Shown: positions 1 through 12,400 of the stretch, one piece after another
Numbering within the stretch: position 1 is the first letter of the stretch
How the letters are laid out: the number at the start of each line of letters is the position of its first letter
The notes under the pieces: model-generated
The model's database searches: none
Seen by the model: only the letters and a program-made list of their open reading frames with translations
Told to the model about the DNA's origin: nothing
Assembly (NCBI RefSeq): GCF_032118995.1
Contig: NC_092649.1
Location: 21,559,332 to 21,623,331 of the forward strand
Reading direction: 5' to 3'
Origin: Asterias amurensis
Lineage: Eukaryota > Echinodermata > Asteroidea > Forcipulatida > Asteriidae
DNA length: 64,000 nucleotides
Program-made: the position numbers and the translations under genes

Positions 1-89
1 CCAAACATATTTTATCGGGCAATCAAGACTTGGCAATGAAAACAAGCGCGACTCATTTTATGGACAAAAGGTAGAGTTGTACAAAATAC

Positions 90-180
90 GCAGTTTTACA
101 TGGTACATGGTACTAAATATACATGTACATTGTACATGTAACATGTGTACGTGTATGGGTGTATGTGTACATGTTTAATA
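90..180. repeat. TGTACATG-rich low-complexity tract
   Basis: Imperfect repetition of TGTACATG and GTGTATG words; similar text recurs at 340-420. Confidence 0.6.
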
Positions 181-584
181 TGCGTGAGTGTATTTCCACA
201 ACTATTATTACGTCGAAGTACGCATGTGCATGGGAAAATGTATAGTTAACTACGCCCATTTATGTAAATTGTCCACGTTCGTCCTAGGAAAAAAAAACGC
301 CCCCCGCGCGTAACACAGTGCATATAATACGTGTACAGCGGATGTACACACACATACCTACTGTACAATGATGTACATTACTATATGTATGGTACATACA
401 CGTACGGTACATGAGTACTTTTTCTTCCTCCATGTTTCTAAGTAGCGCCTTGATGGTTCTGTAACTGCCAAAATTTAGGGCGGAGCTCATTCATAATCTC
501 CGACTAGGCTCTGTCTAATTAAGGGTCCGGTATCACCCAAAATCACGTGCCCCAAAAGGAGGAATCCCTCCTCTTTCGAAGTAA

Positions 585-664
585 CCATATGCATTTCATA
601 ACAAACGGTTTCAAACGCTTTTTATAGACCAACTCGTCCGATCCAAGGCAACGTGTTCCTTTAA
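585..664. mobile_element. Family A MITE right-end fragment
   Basis: Only the right arm (CATATGCATTTCATAAC to CAACGTGTTCCTTTAA) remains. Confidence 0.8.
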
Positions 665-1059
665 CGCCTTGCTTTAACCAAAGGCGCTGGGATGGGCAAA
701 CGTATCATGCACGCACATTGGTTTAATAATGCGCAGTCCCATCATGCATCACACTCAACACTGCGCCATATTTCTATGCACTGTACTGACGTACTTCCTG
801 AACAAGAATCTGTGCAAGCGATTAGCCCATCCCAGCGGTCCTGGATAGACTGGCCGCTGGGGCGGCCGAGCGAAAGAGTGACCGTGATTTTGTACACCAA
901 ACCTATGTAGCGCCCTCATATAGTGGCCCCCCTCGTCAACAACAAACTGACAGGTTGGTATCCGGACGACTTGATGCGAACTAATTATTAATTTTACAGG
1001 CACCCGACTAAAGCTTATGTTGAGAGGCATGATTGGATTCTGCAGCCGTGTGTACGTGT

Positions 1060-1190
1060 GTTGTTAGACTTGATGACAAGTCGTTAGGCGCTGCCTATTT
1101 GTCTGCCTTTCATGCAACAGTCGCAGTGCGATGTTACACATGCAACAGTCGTAGGTAGCGCGAGGCAGTTCTAACGACTTGAGTCGCTTG
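1060..1190. repeat. Small inverted repeat
   Basis: AAGTCGTTAGGCGCTGCCT near 1078 and the imperfect reverse AGGTAGCGCGAGGCAG...CTAACGACTT near 1150-1183, with ATGCAACAGTCG twice between them. Probably a decayed foldback element. Confidence 0.5.
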
Positions 1191-1199
1191 TTCCTAGCC

Positions 1200-3040
1200 G
1201 AGTATTCATTTATTGTAAATTATACAATGCATATGCAAAAGATACCATAGAGAGGGCCAATGGTAGCTTGTCTGGCAAAATTGGAAGAATTCATTATCAA
1301 CATAGGAATGTATCTTTTCTGTAAGTTTTGTTTTGTAATTTTATTAATGACATTCTATTTGCTAACATCGATTTGGAAAACATAGTATTTATTTTAATCA
1401 TCAAAACAATTTTGTGACTTCTTTTAATATAAATTTGACCAATGCATTTTCATAAAATGTTACTCTCAATAATAAATCCCCCATCAAAGAATGAAGTGTG
1501 CGCCCTGTTAGCTCCTTTTGCTCCATGTGATTTGCCGTTGTTTGCAGATTACTCCAGAAAATAAACTCGTTCACAGTCCCTCGTCGGTCTCGTTTTGTAT
1601 TGGCAATCATAAATCATTGTTCTCAAATAATGAGCCGGTGAAAATAGCAAGGATTATCATAAAGGAAGAATATACAATTACACTAGCTTACAATACCACT
1701 TTCATGGCAGAATAATAAGCTCGCCAATGTAGAATTTATAAAACAAAACAACGGATCATACCACGTCTATGTTTACAACCCGGCTGCACGTACGTATCTG
1801 CGTAACTCACGTGTTGCATGGGTACAAATCGCAATATTGCGTGGTTGTAATATTGGTGAAATGGCCACCAGTACTCGCAAAATGTGGCGAGTTTGTCTAG
1901 TTTGAAACTCACTTTTACTTAGCTGCAGAATCTACTTCAATGTTGACAAATCGAATCAATCTTCATTTGCGGTTGAAAGCATAACGTCGGGTCATATGTT
2001 TTCGATAGTCACATATATTCGCGACCCACAACTTTGATTCCCGTTTACCGCAAGATTGTGCAAGCTCCCATCCCCTGGTGACAGAAGCTCTGCTGTTTAC
2101 TCACTGTCTGTATTTTCGTCAGGCTTAATCATGATGAGAATAAAGTTGCCTGTCATTAGGATATGCTCAAACATAGTGAAATGGACTGGGCAATTGAGCA
2201 TAGGATTTTTGTTTTAAAGGTTGGACAAGCAGCACAACCGATTGACCAAATTCAGGCAATGTTCAACACAAAGCCAGGTCGAACACTACGTGCCTTTCCA
2301 GACTTCCCTTTCCAATATTTTGAGCCTTCTTAATCTTGCAGACATTCACTCATGTATAACAAACACTTTGACAAAACAATTCTAGAGTGAAAGTAATCGA
2401 AAATAAATAACTCACATTTCTCCATAAACTGCAGAGTAAACATTTATTTTTTATTAACATTACCCAACTAAATACATACTTTGGCTGAAGACATTTAGTT
2501 TCCTAGGCATGCTAGGTGAAATTTAGCATTTAAAGGGTGTGCCACTCAAATGTAAAATGACAACCAATACAAAACATTATTTGTTAATCGGGACATACAT
2601 TTTTTTAATGTAACAAGCCAAATGTGTTTATAAGAAATGAAAGACTTTTCAATTTATATTAATATAAGGGAAAAACCTTCAGTAAATTACAAAAATACTG
2701 TCAACAAATAAAATACTTTCTGTCAAATAAAATACTTTCTCTCAAAAATAAAAAATAAACAAAACTTTTCAGTACTTTGCAGGAAGTATTTCACCTGATG
2801 AAAATTTTGACTTTGATTTGAAAGAGCTAGGGTGGAACTCAAAGTAAATTTTGGAAGTGGAGCAATCAAACAGTTTTATCATATCATATTCAATAGGGGC
2901 GTTTGAAGCTTTGCAGCAGCATGGTGTGGGAGAATAAGTTTGTACTATAGCTAGTAATTTTGTGTGTACAAAAATGTATTTGAAGTCCTCTGAGAAAAGG
3001 CTAACACTCCTCATTTAGTCACAAGTGATTAATAGTTTAC
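1200..3040. other. Intergenic, no gene seen
   Basis: AT-rich sequence without recognisable coding exons. If the minus-strand gene ending at 3766 is real, part of this could be its 3' flank. Confidence 0.5.
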
Positions 3041-3049
3041 TAATAGTTT

Positions 3050-3760
3050 ATTCATAACCACCTCAGATAGTTTTGCTATTTCTATTGGTGGAGAGCACGT
3101 CACATGGGGGTGTTTAAACGGCTGAATGACCAGCTTGGGCTGTTTTAACCGGTTGTTTTTGGATATGTTTGTGCGGGCTAGCCCATAACCTCGTTCCCAC
3201 GGGTGATGGATCTCGCCACGCCATTATAGCCCATGAATACGATAATGTTTACTACACAACACACACGAATGCATATATCCGAAAAATGTCTCAGTCATAA
3301 AAATGCAACACACGTACAGAGCTCGAGGACCTCGAAAAACAGTTAAGTTTTAGAGAGTTTATTACTTTTTTACGCCTTTTACCAAAAAAGGCATTTATGA
3401 ATGCGATAAAAGAGTAGTGACTTAATTAAGGCCCAGTCCCACTGAAGCAGTAAGCAGAACGATAACAATATCGAAGTAAAGATAACACATTCTATTGGTT
3501 GAATGAGCGTGCACGTATTCTACGTGGAGCAATTCAACCAATAGAACGCGTTCTATCCGCATCGTGATCCTTATCGTTTTTGTTATCGCTGAAGTGTGAC
3601 TAGGCCTTTAAACTGCAGTTCTTGCAGGGTCAAACTCCTGCAATAAAGACCCTTGCCTTCGGCTCGGGCCTATGTTGCACGGCCATGACCCTGCAGGTTT
3701 TAAAAGGCAGTTTAAGAACTCGTCGCTACCCTATTCCCTTATTCTAATTATTTGTATTAG
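3050..3760. mobile_element. Family C foldback element with nested MITE
   Basis: Left arm carries CTATTTCTATTGGTGGAGAG. The right end is a hairpin around CCCTTGCCTTCGGCTCGGG (about 3605-3745). At about 3429-3606 sits a smaller element with inverted ends (GGCCCAGTCCCACTGAAGC / GCTGAAGTGTGACTAGGCC). Confidence 0.75.
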
Positions 3761-3765
3761 TACAA

Positions 3766-5207
3766 CTAATACTCATAATGAGTGTTTACAACAGAGTAAT
3801 TAATATTGGTTTGCTCTGGGGAGACTGCAGTTAAAGTTCCTACATCAGACATCCCAAGAGATGATTCATTGGTCTTCCGCATATCAGGAGAAGCTGTTTC
3901 TGTCAGAGCCATCCCCACAACACTGCGCGACACAAGGGAGCGTAGTTCAGCCAAATGACTATAGCAGCTCCGATAAGCTTCAACCTCAACAGATATCATT
4001 CCCCTGTTTTGGTAAAACAAATCAAAAGAAACAAAATGTATTTTCTTGTAAGGTTACCTACATTTTGAAGAAAGCTTTCCAATTGAAACTTCTGTTGACA
4101 AAGAGTAACCACATACACAAACTGGACATGTACATTCGTGGCATAAAAAAAAAAAAAACTTGCGACCATATTCTACTGTTCCTCCAGTACATAACAACAT
4201 TTGTGCCTTGCAAATTGCACAAAGAAGTTATCAGAAAACAATGACTTAGGTGAAAGACGATAATTGGATTCACCATTGCTCTCACCTTAAATTTTCATGT
4301 ATTGTGTATTTTCTAACCAAATACTTTAATTATAATTGCTTACCATTTTGCTACACAATGACCTTTGTCAACAAAAAGGTTTGGCTGGTATTCATAGGAG
4401 GAGGATGTATTGTCAGTAGACTTCTGCCAAAGGGCCCCAGGAGGGTTTCTGGGCCAGAAGAGACCAGCAAAAATTGTCTTTGTTGTACTTGAACTCTCTC
4501 AATTGCATCCTCCTTTATGTCACCAATGTACTGCTCTAACTCCATTCTCTCAAGTCTTAGCATTTTCACTTCTTTCATCAAAGCAATGAGAGGAGAACTG
4601 ACTACTGCAATGGCCGTGCCCTCTGTAGAAGTCCCTCGTCGAGCCTAGTGTGGGGTAGAAAATTAGTGTGAATAATTAGAAAATTATGAATGCATGAAGT
4701 ACATACTTGGTTACAATGTCAATGATTTGTCCTTTCATGCAAGACATACTGGGTGCAAATGGAAAGTTAGTAGTGTCTTAGTTCTCTCACTTTTAATTAC
4801 TATGGTCACTATTGTTTACTTATTATTGTATGATTTTTTCTTTAAATTTAAGGGTCAATAAAGTTCATGCAAATGTCAAAATGGTAAAATAACGTACAGA
4901 GCCTCTGCCCGGCCCGGAGAGGCTGACTGGGGACTGGGTCTACCACATACATAGAGAATAGTAGAAAGGGTCTACAATTACAAATCAACAACAAACCGCT
5001 GAAAGAGTTTTAGTATGTCATATATTTATAAATTATATTGACTGTTAAATTAATTGGGCAAGTCAGTTTGAAATTAGGTTAATTCTATACTAAATCTAAT
5101 TACCTATCTGGGCTTAAATTTTAAAAGCTTCGTGAGTACACATGGATAAAATAGACCTACCTGGTAAATTGCCGACTTCCCATACCCACACCACAGTGAC
5201 CAGTCAT
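3766..5207 (-). CDS. Partial unidentified minus-strand gene
   Basis: Three minus-strand stretches look like exons. (1) 5207-5161: ATG then MTGHCGVGMGSRQFT with donor AG|GTAGGT. (2) From 4644 after TACCCCACACTAG down to about 4363: contains LIALMKEVKMLRLERMELEQ and a coiled-coil-like continuation. (3) 4003-3766 after TACCAAAACAG: contains YRSCYSHLAELRSLVSR and ends HYEY with a stop. Heptad spacing of Leu/Met in (2) and of Leu in (3) suggests a coiled-coil protein. I do not recognise the family. The splice phases I can propose between these pieces do not close (phase 0 into phase 2), so exons are missing or mis-bounded. The gene would be head to head with ATXN10. Confidence 0.4.
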
Positions 5208-5399
5208 GCCAGCTGGTAAATTTACGAAAGCATCTCTGTCTGACCCTCTGTCTATCACTTCTATCAGCCTCCATTCAGCTCCACGGAAACCCCCATCAGT
5301 TTATACTGTCTCACCCTTCACAGGGCTCCATGTCACTCTATTTCTACCTCCATGCTCTGAAGAAATGCTGTATAAGTTCGCTTTTTGGATTGACTGAGT

Positions 5400-6285
5400 A
5401 CATAAACACACAATGTACACACGGCGACCAAACTCCATGATGCCATACTCTGCAAGATGTTTTATGAATATTCATGTTTTCGCGATTCTAAACCAATCAA
5501 ACTGCTCCGTCCAATTTTGGTAGCAAGTCCCATTGCATGTGTACAAAGCTGGGTACAAGTGATTCAAGACGGTAATTGCGACTGACTCACACACACATAC
5601 TGGGATCGAGGGTGTGTGTATCGTCCCCGCAGCTACACCGCGCTGTAACTACACACCGCGCTTAAAGGAACACGTTGCCTTGGATCGGTCGAGTTGGTCT
5701 TTGAAAAGCGTTTGTAACCGTTTTTAAAAAAATGCATATGGGTAGAAAGATGTTGTAAAAGTAGAATACAATGATCCACACAAACATGCCTCGAAATTGC
5801 GTGGTTTTCCTTTTACCTTGTCGACTAACACGTCGGCCATTTATGGGGGTCAAAATTTTGACTCCCATAAATGGCCGACCATGTTAGTTCGCACAGTAGA
5901 AGGAAAACCACGCAATTTCGAGGCAAACTTGTGTGGATCATTGTATTCTACTTTTAAAACATCTTTCCAACCATATGCATTTTATAAAATACGGTTACAA
6001 ACGCTTTTGTTTTGACCAACTCGTCCGATCCAAGGCAACGTGTTCCTTTAACAATTACCGTCTTGACTTCAAGACTAGTGTGTTGTGGACTGGTGCAGTG
6101 TGGTGGTGCTGTGTTTGTTTTCACTTTATGTTAGCATATGGCCATGGTCGGTCTGTTGGTCCAGTACGACGAATTACAACCCTCTGTTCAAAGCCTTTAT
6201 GCGAAAAAAACCCCAACTCTGAACATCTAACTAACTAACCCAATCTACAGCGAGGAAGTAGGTAGTGGTTCATTCAATCAAGAAC
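5400..6285. promoter_or_regulatory. Probable divergent promoter region, split by a MITE
   Basis: This is the interval between the apparent minus-strand start at 5207 and the ATXN10 ATG at 6286. It holds a CCAATCA box at 5493-5499 and a 390-bp foldback MITE (5662-6051). A 15-base perfect inverted repeat (5564-5578 and 6052-6066) flanks the MITE. No clear TATA box was seen. The promoter role is inferred from position and the CCAAT motif only. Confidence 0.3.
5662..6051. mobile_element. Family A foldback MITE, full copy (390 bp)
   Basis: Begins TTAAAGGAACACGTTGCC and ends with its reverse complement. The element is nearly one long palindrome with its centre near 5856. The terminal TTAA at both ends fits a TTAA target-site duplication. 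Other copies are at 18162, 61779, 27796 and 24365. It has no coding capacity, so it is non-autonomous. TTAA specificity is typical of piggyBac-type transposases, but the superfamily is not proven. Confidence 0.9.
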
Positions 6286-6437
6286 ATGGAGAATTCAAAC
6301 CACAGCAAGTTCGACGAGGTAACAGAATATCTGCAAAGAACTGACTTGAATCAAGGTCTCATTAGTGAAGAAAGAGCGACAGAATTAAGACATGTTTTGC
6401 AAAACATGTCTGAGATGACAAAGCTGAGTGAAAACAG
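6286..6437 (+). CDS. ATXN10: ATXN10 coding exon 1
   Basis: Encodes residues 1-50 plus two bases of codon 51, starting MENSNHSKFDEVTEY. The donor is AACAG|GTCAGC, weaker than consensus, but its phase 2 exactly fits the exon 2 acceptor. Reading through would hit a stop 21 bases later. A 24-base perfect palindrome lies at 6388-6411. An in-frame GTG at 6265 is upstream, but the ATG at 6286 is the natural start. A possible upstream acceptor (CTACAG at 6245-6250) suggests a 5' UTR exon may exist. Confidence 0.8.
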
Positions 6438-9400
6438 GTCAGCAGACATTCGTCAATGACAGTTGAGTCAGTAAGATAATTATTAAGAAATAGAGTAAAT
6501 TAGTTGCGATATTTAATTAATTCTAACTAATCTAATCACACGATCATCCATCACATCAAGGGTTATGACTGCACCAATATTTGTCTGGGCCAGATAATGA
6601 TCATAACTAGTTCTCATAATAGCGCAATCTCCAATAACCACATCAGGCAATCAGTCAACTAGTTGCGATATCGTAACCCTCCCGACAACCGCCAGGCCGG
6701 AGGGTTACGAGATTCTTTCGAGCGGCAAATAACAATCTGGTCCAACACATATAATTTTGACGGATAGTCACCAGATTTGACCCATTTTTACCACTTATAA
6801 AAATCATGACACAAATTCTAAGAGCACGAACTTAATCCTCAATGTCTAATGAACACTCAAAACACCATTGAAAAAATATTTTTGAAGAAAAAGACAAAAA
6901 CTTACCAGACCCCAGAGCGAGTTCCCAGGTTTATATTTTGAACCTGTCGCATCGCTTTGCAATACTTAAACATCTTTTGGTTGGACTAAACCATTCTGTG
7001 AAAGGGGTGTGCTGCAGTGCGTGCGCACCATATTATGAGTGAATGGCGGGCAATGTACAGATAGCGCACGCGCACTGCCTTGTATTACCCCTTTTCACAG
7101 AATGGTGTAGTCCAACCAAAAAATAAAACGTTTGCAAAGCGATGCGACAGGTTCAAAATATAAACCTGTGAATTCCCTCCTGGATCTGGCAAGTTTTTGC
7201 CCTTTTTCTTCACAAATATTTTTTTCAATGGTGTTTTGAGTGTTCATTAGACATTGAGGACTAAGTTCGTGCCTTAAGAATTTGTGTCATGACTTTATTT
7301 AAAGTGGTAAAAATCGGGCAAATCTGGTGACTTACTGACTTGCTGTCGAAATTAACCAGGTTGGACCAGATTGTCATTAGACGCTCGAGAGAATCTCGTA
7401 ACCCTCCAGCCTGGTGGCCGTCGGGAGGAGGGTTACGTTATCGCAATTATCAGTCAATGTGCTTCACATTTAGTTCTACCTAGAAACTAGAAGGCTCCCC
7501 CGTGAGCCTTATATATGGGGTCTAATATTTTTGGCCTCCTTTAAAATCGGCGTTGATAGATGAAAGTTTCACGATCGTTTGCCACCAATAACTCAAGTTT
7601 CCTATTTATATGTACTATATACAACTAAAACTTTCCCCACACACTCATACATTCATAATGCTTGCATTGCCTTTTTGTTGAGTGAAATTAAACAAAATTT
7701 TCAAAAAATGCTATTTTCTTCTCAGTACTCACTTGTTTTTCTGCCGCATCGCTCGTTTTTTGACTTCTCAATATGCTCAACGCTTTATATTTTTGGTCAC
7801 TTAGCGCTGAACCGTGGGTACCAGCCAATTGAAATGACGAACTGCTTAGTCCGGCCGAGTTGGACTAAACCATTCTGTAATAGGGGTGTTACAAAAAGAA
7901 TGGAACACTCCCCCTAACCACATCAAGGAAGCTAACACTATTCACATTTTTAAGAAACTCCTCAAAGTTTTCTATTCCAACAAGTGTATCAAAATTAATT
8001 TCATCCAACTGTCTCTGAGCGCCTTTGAACAACCTTGGTTGATTTTGGCGCTATATAAATTCCCCCTGATTGATTGATTGAGCAAGGGGGAGAGTCAAAT
8101 CTGAACTTAAGAAAAGTTTATATGAAAATGGCATTGTGTGGAAAGAGCATTTATAACCTGTTTATTTGTTGGTTCCTTTAGATCCCTAATGACTGAAACT
8201 GCCCTTCTGAAGTTGTGCAGGCTGCTGGATGGCTTCCACACACAAGCCACATCCAGTGTGACTGATGATTCTATGATGACAAACGAGTCCCTTATGTTAA
8301 CATGCACATGGTGTTTGAGATGTTTAAGGAACTCCTGTGTTCAATCTCCACTGAACCAGAAGACCATTTGGTGAGTAATTTATGGAGTGTCAATCTTGAC
8401 ATTAAAGGCAGTGGACACTAATGGTAAATACTCAAAATAATTATTGGCATAAAACCTTTCTTGGTGACGAGTAATGGGGAGAGGTTGATGGTATAAAACA
8501 TTGTGAGAAACAGCTACCTCTGAAGTGCCATAGTTTTCCAGAAAGAAGTAGTTTTCCACAAATTTGATTTCAAGACCTCAGATTTAGAACTTGAGGTCTC
8601 GAAATCAACCATCTAAACGCACACAACTTCATGACAAGGGTGTTTTTTCTTTCATTATTATCTCATAACTTTGATGACTGATTGAGCTCAAGTTTGCACA
8701 GGTTTGTTATTTTATGCAAATGTTGCGATACACCAACTGTGGAAACTAGTCTTTGACAATTACCAATAGTGGCCACTGCTTTTAAAGGCACTGGACACTA
8801 TTGGTATACACTCAAAATAATTGTTGCCATAAAAACTTATTTGGTAACAAGCAATGGCTGTTGATAGTATAAAACATTAGTGCTGGGCGAATAGTGAAAT
8901 TTTGTTATTCGGATACCGCTGGCCAACTATCCGAAATTAACCGGATACTCGAATAATTTTTTTCGCCACGAGAGGGCGCTATTTAAAAAAAATAAAGAAA
9001 AAATATTTTTTTTGCCAATAGAGGGCGCTGTTCGTTTGTGAATGAGATCTTATGGGCGGATTGATATTAGTTTTAGACAGTGTCACTCGGTTCATTCATA
9101 AAAATGACCAGATCTAATTTAAAGATGGCGATTTGCTTTTTCTTTTGATCGTAATTGACTCTACGTGAAGGAAAACTTGTGTAATCTTTGGACAAATTAC
9201 GTCAGAAATGTCATTGTTTTAACTCTTCACGGAGGTGAGCATAGTTAAATACTTAATTTATACTGTTTCATGCTGTCTTAACAGAAGTTTCATAAGGATT
9301 CAGACGAAACATTTATATCTGTTGTCGCCCGACGTCCGCGGATATTCGGATAGTTAAAGAATATCCGGTTACTCGGTTGTTATTACAGAATTATCCGGTT

Positions 9401-12400
9401 TGTACAGAGGTATTTGCGCCCTATGCGGATATCCGGTTAAGAAAAAAAAGGCATTCGCGGTTACGGATAGGAAAACCTATTCGCCATTAACCGGATATTC
9501 GAATAATTCGCCCAGGCCTATAAAACATTGTGAGAAACGGCTCCCTCTGAAGTATCAAAGTTTTCAAGAAACAAGAAAATATCCACTAATTGGAATTTGA
9601 TTTCGAGACCTCAGAATTAGATTGTGAGGTCCCGAAATCAACCATCTGAAAGCATACAACTTCAGGTGACGAAGGGTGTTATTTCTTTCATTATTATCTC
9701 GCAACTTCGACGACCAATTGAGTTCAAATTTTCACAGGTGAAGACTGGACTTTGACAATTACCAAAGGTGTCTAGTGTCTGTGCTTTATATGTACAGTGT
9801 ACTGTTTGTGTAATGAATCAGCCACCTAAATTGTTAGCTACTGTATAAAAGTAATATAAATGTAGCTCATTCGGTGAAGTTTGATTTTATTGCCTTTACC
9901 TAGTTGAGGCATTCCCAGGAAATAGAAAACAAATAAAAAGGTGTACAAACATGATGAATTCATGACTTGAAATAATATGTGTCTGCAAGTTCAACATTAC
10001 CATCCCTGAAGCAAGTTTAAGTACCTCCATCTTAAAAGTTTACAATTTAATTGTGTCTACATGTATCTTGCATTATGAATGGACATGCCTGTATTCAATG
10101 TTAACCGCCTTCCACCCCTAACACTGCAATGCAACTCATTTCTGAAGCCCTGTTCGCACTGGACTTAATTTGGGTAAACTAACCAAGCCAGTTGGTAACT
10201 TACCCATTTCAAATCCAGTGCGAACAGCCCAGGTAACTTTCCTGACAGGAAACTTAACCACGCCGCTTGGGCATTGAGTGGTTTAACCGAGCAAAAGGTG
10301 CCCATGAAGATTGACTATGGCCCGATTTCACAAAGAGGTAGGACTAGTCCTAGGAGATATTAAAAACGTATGGCTAGTCCTAACGAGATAACACTAGTCT
10401 CCACTTTTTGGGAAAATCCCCCCCCCCAGGTCAGTTTAACCGAGACAGAAAATCCAGTGACCTTTCACCGGCCTAGATCACGCGTGTAAAAATAGCATCT
10501 TTTGTACATAGTTCACTGTCTCGGTAATTCTATTGGTCAATTAAATCCAAGTGCGGACTGTGGGAAGATTAACCCATCGGAATGTTACCCGGCATCATGA
10601 GTTACCCAAAATTTGTATCAAATTCGAACACAGCTTTATAGAATCTACTATGCAGTACTCAATTTAAAAATCCAGGATGCTATGTTCAATCACACTAATA
10701 TTTCATATATAGGATTTGAGGCATTGCATGGTGAGGTATCTTATTTGGTTTGCGGTAACACCATGTGTGTATCTAGAGTTTGTTCTTAGACAGGTTTGAA
10801 AACTGTCTTTCTTTATTCTACTACCGCAGAGTAGATAAATATCGGATGTTCGGGAGACTTCTCACTTCTGAAAAGAACTGTCCTGCTTTTAAACTGCTTT
10901 AATCTCTTCAGTCTCCTGAAAATGACCAGAGCAAGCTAGGCAAAACGTTGAGACCAATTCAAGAACTGACTCTGTGCTAGTGCAGTTAATTACGATCCTA
11001 TAAACTTAAGTAGTAGTCCCAGCCAATTTCTATACCTTCCGCCCGGGTAGTAGTTGAAAAGCAGGACAGTTCTTTTCAGAACTAAGAAGTCTCCCGAAAA
11101 CCCGAACAATCTACTCCGCGGTAGTAGAATAAAGCAAGACAGTTCTCTAAGAACAAACTCTACCTGGCAAGTAGATACACACATGGTGTTATCGCAAACC
11201 AAATATATAATACTTCATTTGTAACCGGTTTGTCTTATAATGAACATGATTCAGGAATGCAGGAGCAGTCAAGTTCTTAAAGCAGCTCATAATCTTCATA
11301 TCAGCTGCTCCACATCCCATACAAGAAGACAATGCTGTGTGTCTAAGATGTGCTATTCAGCTTCTTGGTAACCTTCTAAGTGGCCAATCAGAGCTCCTGT
11401 CCGTCACATGGCAAGACATCTTCCCTCAAATGTGTCTGTAAGTTGATTGCATGAACCATAGAGCTACAAGGGAAAGTGGCTGGGATAATTTTGGGTTGAA
11501 CAAAACAGAAATAACTAGAACTCTCTATTACTTGTGTCCTTGAGCAAGATATTTTACTATAATTGCTTCTTCTCACCCAGTGGTATAAATGGGTACCTGC
11601 GAGGGTAGAGGTTGATTTTGTGAATGAAAAAACCTTTCGAGCGATATAAACTGTTGCCCAGGTTGTATACTCCCAAGGGAGCTGAAAAACATTAAAACAG
11701 GGATGTTATTGGCCCTATGACCAGAGCACTAATGTGAAGCCAATTGATATGTTTATTGTGAAATGCGCTATATAAGAATTGTTTTTATTATTATTATTAT
11801 CAACATTCTGATGCTATACCAATTAAGCTATCTAGCTTCAATGTTGGGATCAAACCTACAGGCCTGGGCGACTAGTGAAATTTATTACTCCACTAGTTGT
11901 GCCTCAAAAAGTCAAGACTATAGACGTGTAATAGGAGACTTTTTGAAAGCTCTGCCACTAGAGGGCAGTAGACCTACCAGGTAAGGGTGTACAACTCCTT
12001 TAGCAAACAATGGTAAATGCTAAAAATTCAAAAATACTCAAAAAATATTTAGAAGTCTCTCAGCCTGTTGAAAATTAAATCAGATACATTGTCATACAAC
12101 TAAACTTCAGATTTCTTCTCAATTTTTGGTAGGTCAGCATTTTGGAATTTCTGCTAATTACCCTAGAAGAAACAACCCCAAAAACTCATGCACACCGCTT
12201 GTTATCCTTGGGGGAACTTGTGTCCAAAACGTCCTGTTCCAGAACAGTTTGGTTTGTGCTGGCATTGTGTTATGAAAAACAAAATACAGTTTGGCTTAAT
12301 CTAAATACAAAATCAAACACGCGCAAAAACACCAGGTATTTGCTGTCAGTGACCATCACTAATGCTTCTCCTATTCCTAAGTTGTTGACGTTACCTGGTG

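Noticed and set aside
2769..3014. Minus-strand open frame rich in Cys/Ser (81 codons)
   Set aside because: No family resemblance or splice support; more likely 3' flank of the putative minus-strand gene.
4090..4160. Cys-rich minus-strand reading CHECTCPVCVCGYS suggestive of a zinc-binding exon
   Set aside because: It follows a 14-base T run, ends quickly at a stop, and has no convincing splice sites joining it to the neighbouring candidate exons.
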